A stretch of DNA of 11,131 nucleotides, taken from NCBI GenBank assembly GCA_013619035.1, contig JABXKX010000489.1:1-11131 (forward strand), given 5' to 3'. The position numbers and the translations under genes are program-made. Source of the DNA: Peptostreptococcaceae bacterium. Its GTDB lineage: Bacteria > Bacillota_A > Clostridia > Peptostreptococcales > Acidaminobacteraceae. Positions 1-7,251 of this stretch are shown piece by piece (within the stretch, counting starts at the first letter, position 1; each line of letters begins with the position of its first letter). Under the pieces are notes generated by a model. It did no database searches. It saw only the letters and a list, made by a program, of their open reading frames with translations, and was not told the origin of the DNA.

Positions 1-2500
1 TCATATCACCAAATAACATACCACCGACCAAAACATCCTCTTTGAAAAACAGCCTACTATACTTACCGTTCTCCAAATCATTAACGATTACACTGGTCAT
101 ATTATCCTTTTCTACAGTTTCTCCTACTGAGAAAAATTCAATGTCAAAATTACTGAATTGAGCTGCTGCTAAGGTATAACTAAAGATTCTCTCATCACCT
201 ACAGCATTTGCTCCTGCAACTTTACCTTGTTCTATTGCAGTTTGATACAAGCCAGCAACTCTACCATCATATTCTGCTACATCACCTACAGCGTAAATAT
301 CATTTTCTGAGGTTTCCATCTTTTCATTGATTACAATACCGCGATTTGTTTCTAGAATATCTTTTGTCAATGAGATATTCGAACGGATACCCGTTGATAT
401 TAATACCAGCTGCGCCTCATAAAAATCACCATTTTGAAGTGCAACACCTTCAACTTTATCAGTTGCCACAATATGGCTTATACAGGCATCCGTAATAACT
501 TTCACACCTTGATCTTCAATAATTGATTTTAGATGACACCCTGTGGTTTCATCTAGTTGCATTGGAACCAATTCCTTTGAAGCTTCAAATACCGTTACTT
601 TTTTGTTTAGTTTATTAAACGTATCAGCTGCTTCTAATCCCAACAAGCCGCCACCAATCACAACAATATCCTCAACTTCTTTTAAAGCCGCCATAATTGT
701 ATGAGCATCTTTAATATCTCTTAAAACATAAACCCCTTCAGACTGTACATCAGTAATTGGAGGCACAAAACAATGACTACCATTGGCTAAAATCAACTTA
801 TCATAATTCACTTCACCCTGCGTTGTTTTAACAACTTTTTTCTCTTTATCAATACCTATTACACTGGTATCATAAAGCACATCGATATTTTCTTCCTCAT
901 ACCACATAGATTGTTCAATAATAAAATGATCTGCATCATAATCTTCTAAGATGTAATCTATCAACATTGGTCTATTATAAGTTATATGATCTTCTTCAGT
1001 AATCATTTTAATAGAAGCATTTTTATTTCTAATTCTTGCTTCCTTAGCTGCAGATAAACCAGCTAAACCATTTCCTACTATAAGGATGTTTAAAGCTTCT
1101 TCAGATACAAAATCAATTTCTTCAGCTATATACTCTTCAAATTGTTCATGTGATGCGCCACAAGTTGGACATATCTCAGGTGGTCGTTCCCCTTCAAATA
1201 CATCTCCACAGACCACACAAACCCATTTCTTTACGGTACCATCACCAGCGGAAGCTGTTTTTACTTTATGAGATTCATTTATAAAAGCATTGTCTAAAGC
1301 TTCACCCACTAATTCATGAGCAAATTCTAAGCCGTACTTATAGGCATGTTCTAACTGTTCTGCACTTGGTTTGAATCTAATTTTATAGCCAGGTGCAAAT
1401 TGTTTTGTTCGAATCATCTTCAGGCGACTTTCAATATTAGGCACACCTTCGCCACTCCAACCATAAGATCCAAATACAGCTGTTAATTTTCCTTTATGTG
1501 TAATTGGTGACATGCCCATAACAAGATCCCAAATAGGTGGTAATGCATCACCATTAATTGTTGGGGTGCCAAATAGAATGCCATCTGCCCATCTGATATG
1601 ATTCATGACCTCGACTTTTGATGCTTCTACCATATCATGCATCAACACATCAATATGACCAACCGATCTCACACCTTCAGCAATTTTTTCTGCAAGTTCT
1701 TTTGTATAACCGTAAGCAGAAACATACGGAATAACAACTGTTTTATTATCAAAAATTGTTGCTTCTGTTGCCCATTCTCTACATATTTCTACTATTTCAA
1801 AAGGATTGATATCAAGGACAGGTCCATGTCCTGGGCAAATCATATCAATCTCTAAGTTTTCAATTTTTGAGATTGCCTGTAATACATAATTTTTAAAGGG
1901 TCCCATAATCATTGTAAAATAATATTTCAGTGCTTTATAATAATCTGAACGATCTTCAATTTTACTTAAAAGAATCTCATCAAAACTGTAATGTGAACCA
2001 AAACTATCACAAGTGATTAATAACTTGTCTTCTCTTAAATAGGTATACATCGAATCTGGCCAATGTAAAAATGGTGCTGATATAAATTCTAATATTTTGC
2101 CACCTAAATCTAAAGTATCACCCGTGTTTACTTTCATCGATTCAAAAGTTCTATTGGTAATCTCTTTTAAAAATCCAATAGCGGATGCAGATCCAATAAT
2201 TGTAATATTAGGATTGAGTTCCAAAAGCTTTTCTACAGATCCTACATGATCAGGTTCTGTATGATCTACAATTAAATAATCAATATCTTCAATTGCAGTC
2301 ATTGACTTTAATTTTTCTAAATATTGATCCCAAAACTTAATTTTAACAGTTTCAAATAAAGCGGTCTTTTTTTCGCCCTTCACAAAGTATGAATTGTAAG
2401 ATGTCCCAAATTCGGTTTCCATGATGATATCAAAGACTCTAAGATTTGGATCTAACGCACCAATCCATGTTACACCCTGTTTTAAATTCAATTTCTCCAT
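1..2500 (-). CDS. Multidomain flavodiiron protein (FDP core + short-spaced rubredoxin + NADH:rubredoxin oxidoreductase), C-terminus cut by window edge
   Basis: Cytoplasmic O2 (possibly NO) reductase that takes electrons directly from NADH. Residues 1-250 are the metallo-beta-lactamase-like diiron domain. All expected ligands are visible: the HTEPDH motif (H80, E82, D84, H85), H146 in LHWPD, D165 in TCDSFG and H225 in CPGHG. Residues about 254-400 are a flavodoxin-like FMN domain (YVSAYGYTKELAEKI). Residues 426-454 are a rubredoxin centre, C428-x2-C431 and C444-x2-C447, with only 12 residues between pairs (short-spaced type). From about 470 on is an FAD/NADH oxidoreductase with GNGLAG near 475, GGGLLG near 612 and AVGDVAEY near 737. 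This order matches the class F flavodiiron proteins of clostridia. The open frame gives 833 residues with no stop, so probably only a few tens are missing. The start follows GGAGG by 5 bases. It is divergent from the rubredoxin operon, which suggests shared oxidative-stress control. Confidence 0.95.
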   Translation of the reverse strand, partial: MEKLNLKQGVTWIGALDPNLRVFDIIMETEFGTSYNSYFVKGEKKTALFETVKIKFWDQYLEKLKSMTAIEDIDYLIVDHTEPDHVGSVEKLLELNPNITIIGSASAIGFLKEITNRTFESMKVNTGDTLDLGGKILEFISAPFLHWPDSMYTYLREDKLLITCDSFGSHYSFDEILLSKIEDRSDYYKALKYYFTMIMGPFKNYVLQAISKIENLEIDMICPGHGPVLDINPFEIVEICREWATEATIFDNKTVVIPYVSAYGYTKELAEKIAEGVRSVGHIDVLMHDMVEASKVEVMNHIRWADGILFGTPTINGDALPPIWDLVMGMSPITHKGKLTAVFGSYGWSGEGVPNIESRLKMIRTKQFAPGYKIRFKPSAEQLEHAYKYGLEFAHELVGEALDNAFINESHKVKTASAGDGTVKKWVCVVCGDVFEGERPPEICPTCGASHEQFEEYIAEEIDFVSEEALNILIVGNGLAGLSAAKEARIRNKNASIKMITEEDHITYNRPMLIDYILEDYDADHFIIEQSMWYEEENIDVLYDTSVIGIDKEKKVVKTTQGEVNYDKLILANGSHCFVPPITDVQSEGVYVLRDIKDAHTIMAALKEVEDIVVIGGGLLGLEAADTFNKLNKKVTVFEASKELVPMQLDETTGCHLKSIIEDQGVKVITDACISHIVATDKVEGVALQNGDFYEAQLVLISTGIRSNISLTKDILETNRGIVINEKMETSENDIYAVGDVAEYDGRVAGLYQTAIEQGKVAGANAVGDERIFSYTLAAAQFSNFDIEFFSVGETVEKDNMTSVIVNDLENGKYSRLFFKEDVLVGGMLFGDM

Positions 2501-2604
2501 ATTTACCTCCCGTCTACTCATACCCTAATGGTAACATGTTATTCTAAATAATAATGTTATTCTCCGTGTATTCCATGTTTTTTTAAGATATTTTCCAAAT
2601 ACCC

Positions 2605-2633
2605 TTGACAGATAATAAAATACTATGTATTAT
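2605..2633 (+). promoter_or_regulatory. Sigma-A-type promoter of the rubredoxin-rubrerythrin-perR operon
   Basis: A perfect -35 box TTGACA (2605-2610) is followed by a 17-bp spacer and a -10 box TATTAT (2628-2633), which matches TATAAT at five of six positions. Transcription would begin near 2640 and leave a leader of about 60 bases before the rubredoxin start. It is the strongest promoter-like sequence in the window, fitting genes that must be induced quickly. The PerR-type palindrome begins two bases after the -10 box, so bound repressor would cover the start site. Confidence 0.8.
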
Positions 2634-2634
2634 T

Positions 2635-2655
2635 AATTTGTAATCATTACAAATT
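2635..2655. promoter_or_regulatory. Perfect palindrome with a Fur-family (PerR-type) operator
   Basis: Two 10-bp arms, AATTTGTAAT and ATTACAAATT, flank a single C at 2645 without mismatch. The core TTGTAATCATTACAA (2638-2652) has the 7-1-7 layout of Fur-family boxes. It differs from the Bacillus PerR consensus TTATAATnATTATAA by one symmetrical base per half, and by a different single base per half from the Zur consensus TCGTAATnATTACGA. It overlaps the predicted transcription start of the rubredoxin operon, a repressor position. PerR encoded 0.8 kb downstream is the obvious ligand; this pairing is inferred from proximity and motif. Confidence 0.8.
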
Positions 2656-2698
2656 TGAAAAAACAACTAAACAATAAATTAAAAATGGAGGTATTATT

Positions 2699-2860
2699 AT
2701 GAAGAATTACGAATGTGAACCATGTGGTTATGTTTATGATCCAGCTGTCGGTGATCCAGATGGTGGTATTGCACCAGGAACTGCTTTTGCAGATATCCCT
2801 GAGGATTGGGTTTGTCCAATTTGCGGAGTAGGTAAAGAGTTTTTTACAGTAGCTGAATAA
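2699..2860 (+). CDS. rd: Rubredoxin
   Basis: A 53-residue one-iron electron carrier of normal rubredoxin length. It has the classical Fe(Cys)4 site: C6-x2-C9 ([11 protein letters not shown]) and C39-x2-C42 (DWVCPICG), with 29 residues between the pairs, plus the family signature [18 protein letters not shown] at 2687-2691 lies 7 bases before the ATG. It is the first gene of an operon with reverse rubrerythrin (42 bases downstream) and PerR, directly behind the PerR-type operator. In clostridia such rubredoxins carry electrons from NADH:rubredoxin oxidoreductase to rubrerythrins and flavodiiron proteins. That role fits here because an NADH:rubredoxin oxidoreductase domain is encoded in the divergent gene. 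Confidence 0.96.
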   Translation: MKNYECEPCGYVYDPAVGDPDGGIAPGTAFADIPEDWVCPICGVGKEFFTVAE

Positions 2861-2902
2861 TCAGATGCTGTCAATATATTTTGGCGTAGGAGGAAGAAAT
2901 TA

Positions 2903-3442
2903 ATGAAATATGTATGTACTGTTTGTGGACATATCCACGAAGGTGATCAAGCACCAGAAAAATGCCCGATCTGTAGCGCACCAGCTGAGAAATTTAATAT
3001 ATTAAATACTGATGTAGACTTCGCAGATGAGCACGTATTAGGTGTAGCTCAAGGCGTTGACGAAAGAGTTTTAGAAGGATTAAGACAAAACTTCCAAGGC
3101 GAATGTATGGAAGTTGGTATGTACTTAGCTATGGCAAGAGTTGCTGATAGAGAAGGATACCCAGAAGTAGCTGAAGCATTCAAAAGATACGCATTTGAAG
3201 AAGCGGATCACGCATCAAGATTTGCAGAGCTTCTTGGAGAAGTGTTAACAAACTCTACAAAGAAAAACCTTGAGTTAAGAGCTGATGCTGAGCATGGCGC
3301 ATGTGCAGGTAAGAAAGATTTAGCTACTTTAGCTAAGCAATTAAACCTAGATGCAATCCATGATACAGTTCATGAAATGGCTAAAGATGAAGCTAGACAT
3401 GGTGCTGGTTTCAGAGGATTACTTAAAAGACATTTCGGATAA
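2903..3442 (+). CDS. rbr: Reverse rubrerythrin (N-terminal rubredoxin domain), peroxide reductase
   Basis: A 179-residue cytoplasmic NAD(P)H-linked peroxidase that reduces H2O2 to water at a non-haem diiron site. Residues 1-33 form a short-spaced rubredoxin domain: C5-x2-C8 and C21-x2-C24 with 12 residues between pairs. From about 50 to 179 is a four-helix ferritin-like domain. Its diiron motifs are two E-x2-H pairs, E100/H103 in FEEADH and E163/H166 in DEARHG, with further candidate carboxylates at E67/E70 and E130. Classical rubrerythrin carries the rubredoxin domain at the C-terminus; the swapped order defines the reverse type, which in Clostridium acetobutylicum belongs to the PerR regulon. 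AGGAGG at 2888-2893 precedes the ATG by 9 bases. Probably co-transcribed with the upstream rubredoxin, its likely electron donor, and with perR. Confidence 0.95.
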   Translation: MKYVCTVCGHIHEGDQAPEKCPICSAPAEKFNILNTDVDFADEHVLGVAQGVDERVLEGLRQNFQGECMEVGMYLAMARVADREGYPEVAEAFKRYAFEEADHASRFAELLGEVLTNSTKKNLELRADAEHGACAGKKDLATLAKQLNLDAIHDTVHEMAKDEARHGAGFRGLLKRHFG

Positions 3443-3463
3443 TAAGAAAGGAAAGGTGCTACA

Positions 3464-3889
3464 ATGAACCATATGTCAATTGATGAGATCAAGGTCCATC
3501 TGTCTGAACATGGTGTAAAAGCGTCTTTACCTAGAGTAAAAATCTATGAATATTTAAATACTTTTAGATCTCATCCTACTGTGGATGAGATCTACAATGC
3601 TTTATCTGACGAACTAATTACTCTATCGAAGACCACTGTTTACAACACGTTAGACTTATTTGTGAAACACAAATTAGCAGTGCAAGTCTTAATTGAAGAT
3701 AATGAGGCAAGATACGATTCAGATACGTCAAACCATGGACATTTTAAATGTATCAAATGTCAAACAGTTTACGATTTTAATTATGATTTATCAACTGCAG
3801 ATATTCCTACATTAGAAGGATTTACTTTAGATGAATATCATACTTATATTAAAGGCGTATGCAAAGAATGTGCTGGCGATATACACTAA
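3464..3889 (+). CDS. perR: Fur-family peroxide-sensing repressor PerR
   Basis: A 141-residue metal-dependent repressor. Residues 1-75 are a winged helix with recognition segment SKTTVYNTLDLF (55-66); residues 80-141 are the dimerisation domain. The residues of the regulatory Fe/Mn site match Bacillus subtilis PerR even in number: H37, D85, H91, H93 and D104. Asp rather than Glu at 104 is the feature associated with peroxide sensing instead of iron sensing. The structural zinc site is C96-x2-C99 and C133-x2-C136. AAAGGTG ends 5 bases before this ATG; the in-frame ATG at 3473 would sit too far from it. It lies 21 bases after rubrerythrin in the same operon, so it probably autoregulates through the palindrome at 2635-2655. 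Fur or Zur is less likely given D104 and the neighbours. Confidence 0.93.
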   Translation: MNHMSIDEIKVHLSEHGVKASLPRVKIYEYLNTFRSHPTVDEIYNALSDELITLSKTTVYNTLDLFVKHKLAVQVLIEDNEARYDSDTSNHGHFKCIKCQTVYDFNYDLSTADIPTLEGFTLDEYHTYIKGVCKECAGDIH

Positions 3890-3910
3890 TCCCTTAGGGG
3901 ATTTTTTTTA
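3888..3910 (+). terminator. Rho-independent terminator of the rubredoxin-rbr-perR operon
   Basis: A hairpin AATCCC-TTAG-GGGATT (3888-3903) is followed directly by a run of T (3904-3909). The stem starts inside the perR stop codon, so transcription ends almost at once after the gene. Confidence 0.8.
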
Positions 3911-3928
3911 CTTTTAAGGTTGTTTTGA

Positions 3929-3960
3929 AAAAATAAAAAACCTCTTACAGAGTAAGAGGT
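3929..3960 (-). terminator. Rho-independent terminator of deoD
   Basis: A perfect 9-bp stem, ACCTCTTAC and GTAAGAGGT around AGA (3940-3960), is followed on the minus strand by TTTTTTATTTTTT. It begins 7 bases after the deoD stop codon. It faces the perR terminator, so the two convergent operons are separated from each other. Confidence 0.9.
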
Positions 3961-3967
3961 CATATGA

Positions 3968-4672
3968 CTAAGCTAGTTCTAAAGCAATTTCCATCATTTT
4001 AGTAAAAGCAGTTTGTCTTTCTTCTGGTGTTGTTTCTTCATGAGTGATCAAACTATCACTAACAGTTAAGATACAAAGTGCGTTTACACCAAATTTAGCG
4101 GCATTCATATAAAGAGCTGCTGCTTCCATCTCTACTGCTAAAATACCCATATCCATCCATGATTTCATAGCATTAGGATCTGCGTTGTAGAAGATATCTG
4201 AAGATAAAATGTTACCTACTGTAACAGGAATATCTTTTGAATTAGCAACTGTAACTGCTTTGTTTAATAAATCCCAAGATGCGATTGCTGAGTAAGTCCC
4301 TTGGAAATTGTATTGTGATGCATAGTTAGAATTTGTTGAAGCACCCATACCAATGATTACATCATAAAGGTTTAACTCTTTTTGCATTGCACCACATGAA
4401 CCGATTCTGATTAGGTTTTTACAACCGAATACGTTGATTAGTTCCCATGAGTAAATACCAATACTTGGCATTCCCATACCTGAACCCATTACAGAAATTC
4501 TTTTCCCATTGTAAGTACCTGTAAAGCCAAACATATTTCTTACTGTATTGAACTGAACAACATCAGTTAAAAATGTATCAGCAATGAATTTTGCTCTTAA
4601 CGGATCTCCCGGAAGTAGTACCGTTTCTGCTATTTCTATGCCTTCTGGCTTAATATGTGCAGTATTTTTCAT
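3968..4672 (-). CDS. deoD: Purine nucleoside phosphorylase, DeoD type
   Basis: Cytoplasmic enzyme that cleaves purine (deoxy)nucleosides with phosphate to free base and (deoxy)ribose 1-phosphate, for purine salvage. The 234 residues match the usual DeoD length. Family motifs in order: LLPGDPLRAKFI (19-30) of the phosphate site, GSGMGMPSIGIYSWEL, IRIGSCGA, VEMEAAALY with the two Glu of the nucleoside site, and TVSDSLITHEETTPEERQ with the catalytic Asp. The frame stays open to an ATG at 4732, but the start at 4672 is chosen because GGAG (4681-4684) lies 8 bases before it, its N-terminus MKNTAHIKPEG fits the family, and the likely promoter lies inside the extension. It follows the sensor kinase gene but has its own promoter and terminator, so it looks like an independent housekeeping gene. 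Confidence 0.95.
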   Translation of the reverse strand: MKNTAHIKPEGIEIAETVLLPGDPLRAKFIADTFLTDVVQFNTVRNMFGFTGTYNGKRISVMGSGMGMPSIGIYSWELINVFGCKNLIRIGSCGAMQKELNLYDVIIGMGASTNSNYASQYNFQGTYSAIASWDLLNKAVTVANSKDIPVTVGNILSSDIFYNADPNAMKSWMDMGILAVEMEAAALYMNAAKFGVNALCILTVSDSLITHEETTPEERQTAFTKMMEIALELA

Positions 4673-4704
4673 AATATTCTCTCCTTTTTCTAATAGCTGT
4701 AATG

Positions 4705-4732
4705 ATTGTATCACTAAACGAATCTCAAACAA
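4705..4732 (-). promoter_or_regulatory. Probable extended -10 promoter of deoD
   Basis: On the minus strand, TGATACAAT (4713-4705) is an extended -10 element with five of six -10 bases. A weak -35 box TTGTTT lies at 4732-4727 with a 16-bp spacer. The start site would be about 26 bases before the deoD ATG. The good extended -10 makes up for the poor -35 match. Confidence 0.5.
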
Positions 4733-4807
4733 AAGGCTTTATCTAATGATACTTTAAATTTGTATAGATTTTACAACAATCAAAGTCTTGATACCCCTTT
4801 TTTGTCA

Positions 4808-6517
4808 TTAAAAACTAATTTTAAATAAGTATCCAATTGGAGAGTTTTCAATACTATATTCTAAACCGTGTAAATCGAGTGTTTTCTTTACAATTGCCAA
4901 TCCGAGACCATTACCACCAAAACTCCTTGATCGAGATTTTTCAAGACGATAAAATCGATCCCAAATTTTTTGTAGTTCAAGGTCATCAATTGTTTCATAT
5001 GAATTTTCGATGATTAATTCCCGATTCTGAAGGGTGATATTAATGATTTTTTCATGATTTACATATCTAAAAGCATTCGAAAGCAAATTATTAATTACCA
5101 GTTCCATCTTATAGACATCAACATCCATCATTGTATCCTCTAAATCAATATGAACTGTCATATCAGTCATAATTTGATCAAAGCTACGTAGAAGATTACT
5201 GACCATACGTTTCATATTGATATGAGACTTATTAAGTCTTTGTTCACCAGACTCCAGATTTGAAAGCTCTAACATATCCAAAACCAAACCATTCATCTTA
5301 TCTACTTCTTCAAGAATAACTTCTAAATAATAATCTGATTTTTCTTTTAAAATACCATCCATAATGCCTTCTGAATAACTTTTAATCACACCCAAAGGGG
5401 TTTTTAGTTCATGTGAGACATCCGCTACAAATTCACGTCTAATTTTTTCTTGTCGTCGTTCAAACTCTATTTCATCTTCTAATGTATCAATCTTTTGTTT
5501 TAAAGATCTAGACAGTATATTGATACTTTTTCCCAAGTCGCCAATTTCATCTGTTCTAGATTCATCACATACAACATCAAAATTAAAATTTGCGATTTCT
5601 CCTGTAGAACTTGAAATTGCTACAATAGGCTTTGAGATGATTCTAGAGAAGAAAAATGAAATAATCAAAATGAGCAGTACCATGAAACATGTTAAATATA
5701 ACTGGAACTGAGCTTGTACTTCTAAAACTTCATTAATTGGCTGTAAAGAGAACATGGTCATAGCATAATATTTTTCACCACCTGCTCTAACTTGTTTCAT
5801 CGTAAATTCATATTGATCTAAATTAGTTTGATTTTCCTCAAAAACTGTTTGATAATAATAATTGGTTAGTATTTCGGTTTTCTCAATAATCTCATCACTT
5901 AATAGTTTTTCTTCTATATCAACAATTGTACCTTCTAAAAATATTTCTTCACTATAATCTAAAAAGAATGTTGAATCTGTACTCTCATCCATAATTTCAT
6001 ATCCTGAATAACTATCATAATAATATCCATCATAAATAAAACTATAAGGTATAAAAACATCATCGTTTTCATAACCTATCAGTTCTACTTCTTCACCTAT
6101 TAACTGACTCGAAAACTCTCCAAAATCTAAATTGTCATAATCCTCTGCCACTTCAACATCGCCAATATCACTGACCGGTAAAACGTAAACTTCACCATCT
6201 GCTTCAATATATACACTGGTCTCAAATGAGGTCTGATAAGATGCTGGATGATAATCTTGATAAGAGGTAAAAATCAATAACGGTTCATTTGTTTCTGCCA
6301 TATAGTCATACAAAATATCCGACTGTGTTTTTAAGTCATCGGTATCAAAAAACGCTTCAACAGCTAATTCAAATGTTTCATTAGCTGTTTCAGATTTTTG
6401 ATCTTGATAATAATCCGCCAGAAAATATTTTTGAAAACCAAATTGCACACCGATTTGCAAGACAAACAGTATCATAATAAATACAAATAATTTCGCAGTT
6501 ATGCTTTTCTTAATCAT
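4808..6517 (-). CDS. Membrane sensor histidine kinase with large acidic extracytoplasmic domain
   Basis: A 569-residue kinase that should autophosphorylate on His and pass phosphate to the adjacent regulator. Order: membrane segment at about 8-28; extracytoplasmic domain at about 31-271, rich in Asp, Glu and Tyr (for example DGYYYDSYSGYE at 163-174), no family recognised; second membrane segment at about 273-291; HAMP linker to about 345; HisKA with H369 in FVADVSHELKTPLG; ATPase domain with N-box NNLLSNAFRYV (476-486) and G2 box GGNGLGLAIVKK (534-545). The usual DxGxGI G1 box is replaced by IENSYETIDD (503-512), a variant seen in some Firmicute kinases that keep the following KIWDRFYR and SRS motifs. 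It begins 3 bases after the regulator stop with only a weak ribosome site, so translational coupling is likely. Signal unknown. Confidence 0.93.
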   Translation of the reverse strand: MIKKSITAKLFVFIMILFVLQIGVQFGFQKYFLADYYQDQKSETANETFELAVEAFFDTDDLKTQSDILYDYMAETNEPLLIFTSYQDYHPASYQTSFETSVYIEADGEVYVLPVSDIGDVEVAEDYDNLDFGEFSSQLIGEEVELIGYENDDVFIPYSFIYDGYYYDSYSGYEIMDESTDSTFFLDYSEEIFLEGTIVDIEEKLLSDEIIEKTEILTNYYYQTVFEENQTNLDQYEFTMKQVRAGGEKYYAMTMFSLQPINEVLEVQAQFQLYLTCFMVLLILIISFFFSRIISKPIVAISSSTGEIANFNFDVVCDESRTDEIGDLGKSINILSRSLKQKIDTLEDEIEFERRQEKIRREFVADVSHELKTPLGVIKSYSEGIMDGILKEKSDYYLEVILEEVDKMNGLVLDMLELSNLESGEQRLNKSHINMKRMVSNLLRSFDQIMTDMTVHIDLEDTMMDVDVYKMELVINNLLSNAFRYVNHEKIINITLQNRELIIENSYETIDDLELQKIWDRFYRLEKSRSRSFGGNGLGLAIVKKTLDLHGLEYSIENSPIGYLFKISF

Positions 6518-6520
6518 CTA

Positions 6521-7186
6521 TTAATCCAATCTATACCCTACTTTTACAACTGTTTTGATACCATCATTATACGGCGCTATTTTTTTTCTTACTTTTTTAA
6601 TATGAGAATCAACCACACGGAGTTCGCCGTAAAAATCATAGCCCCATACTTTATTTAAAATGAGCTCTCTAGACAATACAATGCCTTTATTTTCTATTAA
6701 ATACTTTAATAAGTCATATTCTTTAGGTGTCATTTCAATCAACAAGTCATCAACAGTCACTTGATGTGCATCCAATTGTATCATGACACCTTTCCACTGT
6801 AACGAACCCAGCTCAATCGACGTATCTTTAATACGTGATATCAACCTAGAGACTCTAGCCACCAAAACTTTCGGACTAAAGGGTTTGGTCACGTACTCAT
6901 CTGCACCTAGTTCAAAACCCATTAGTTTGTCATCTTCTTCACTTCTTGCTGTCAACATAACAATGGGAATCCCTGATGTTTGCCTAATTTTTCTACACAC
7001 TGACCAGCCATCAATTTTGGGAATCATAATATCCAAAATAACACCATCAATATTCTCAAGTCCAAATATGTCTAAAGCCTTTTCTCCATCAACTGCTGAA
7101 ATGGTTTTATAACCTGCTTCCTTTAAGTAATCACAGATAATATCATTTAGTTTTATTTCATCCTCTATAACAAGAATTGTTTTCAT
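6521..7186 (-). CDS. OmpR/PhoB-family response regulator
   Basis: A 221-residue cytoplasmic transcription factor and the evident partner of the following kinase. The receiver domain (1-118) has acidic pocket E8/D9, phosphoacceptor D52 in LDIMIPKIDG, T79 in MLTARS and K101 in VTKPF. The C-terminal winged helix (about 125-221) has MTPKEYDLLKYLIENKG, the recognition-helix region RVVDSHIKKVRKKI and the ending VKVGYRLD. An in-frame TTG at 7201 would add five residues, but AGGAG at 7192-7196, 5 bases before the ATG at 7186, fixes the start there. It lies between the repeat-protein gene and the kinase gene on the same strand. Regulators of this family bind direct repeats, and such repeats occur before the first gene of the unit. 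Confidence 0.94.
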   Translation of the reverse strand: MKTILVIEDEIKLNDIICDYLKEAGYKTISAVDGEKALDIFGLENIDGVILDIMIPKIDGWSVCRKIRQTSGIPIVMLTARSEEDDKLMGFELGADEYVTKPFSPKVLVARVSRLISRIKDTSIELGSLQWKGVMIQLDAHQVTVDDLLIEMTPKEYDLLKYLIENKGIVLSRELILNKVWGYDFYGELRVVDSHIKKVRKKIAPYNDGIKTVVKVGYRLD

Positions 7187-7205
7187 AATATCTCCTTGCA
7201 ACTGG

Positions 7206-7237
7206 TTTTAGAGCCGAATAATTATTCGACTCTAAAA
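7206..7237 (-). repeat. 32-bp inverted repeat between repeat-protein gene and response regulator gene
   Basis: Two 16-base arms meet at 7221/7222 without spacer (central AATAATTATT). One position, 7214/7229, is unpaired in plus-strand RNA but becomes a G-U pair in minus-strand RNA, the transcribed direction. The transcript would form a near-complete hairpin with a small AT-rich tip, starting 14 bases after the repeat-gene stop and ending about 10 bases before the regulator ribosome site. No U-run follows, so it is not a standard terminator. A partial terminator, processing site or 3'-end stabiliser that lowers regulator and kinase expression relative to the repeat protein is an inference. Confidence 0.75.
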
Positions 7238-7251
7238 ATTAAGCTATATTC

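Noticed and set aside
2539..2560. Second PerR box near the flavodiiron start (TTATTCTAAATAATAA and neighbouring sequence)
   Set aside because: It matches the PerR consensus at only about nine positions, which AT-rich DNA can give by chance.
4673..4732. 20-residue N-terminal extension of the purine nucleoside phosphorylase
   Set aside because: The ATG at 4672 has a good ribosome site, the family begins there, and the likely promoter lies within the extension.
4779..4792. Small palindrome ATCAA-AGTC-TTGAT between the kinase and deoD genes
   Set aside because: The stem is only 5 bp and no U-run follows on the minus strand, so neither a terminator nor an operator can be supported.
5520..5711. 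Plus-strand open frames opposite the kinase, regulator, repeat and flavodiiron genes (also 1086-1271, 1637-1855, 6783-7112, 7992-8192, 8102-8299)
   Set aside because: They lie antisense to well-supported genes and have no family motifs.
7187..7201. TTG start adding five residues to the response regulator
   Set aside because: These bases contain the AGGAG ribosome site for the ATG at 7186, and regulators of this family begin with a MKxILVIEDE-like sequence.
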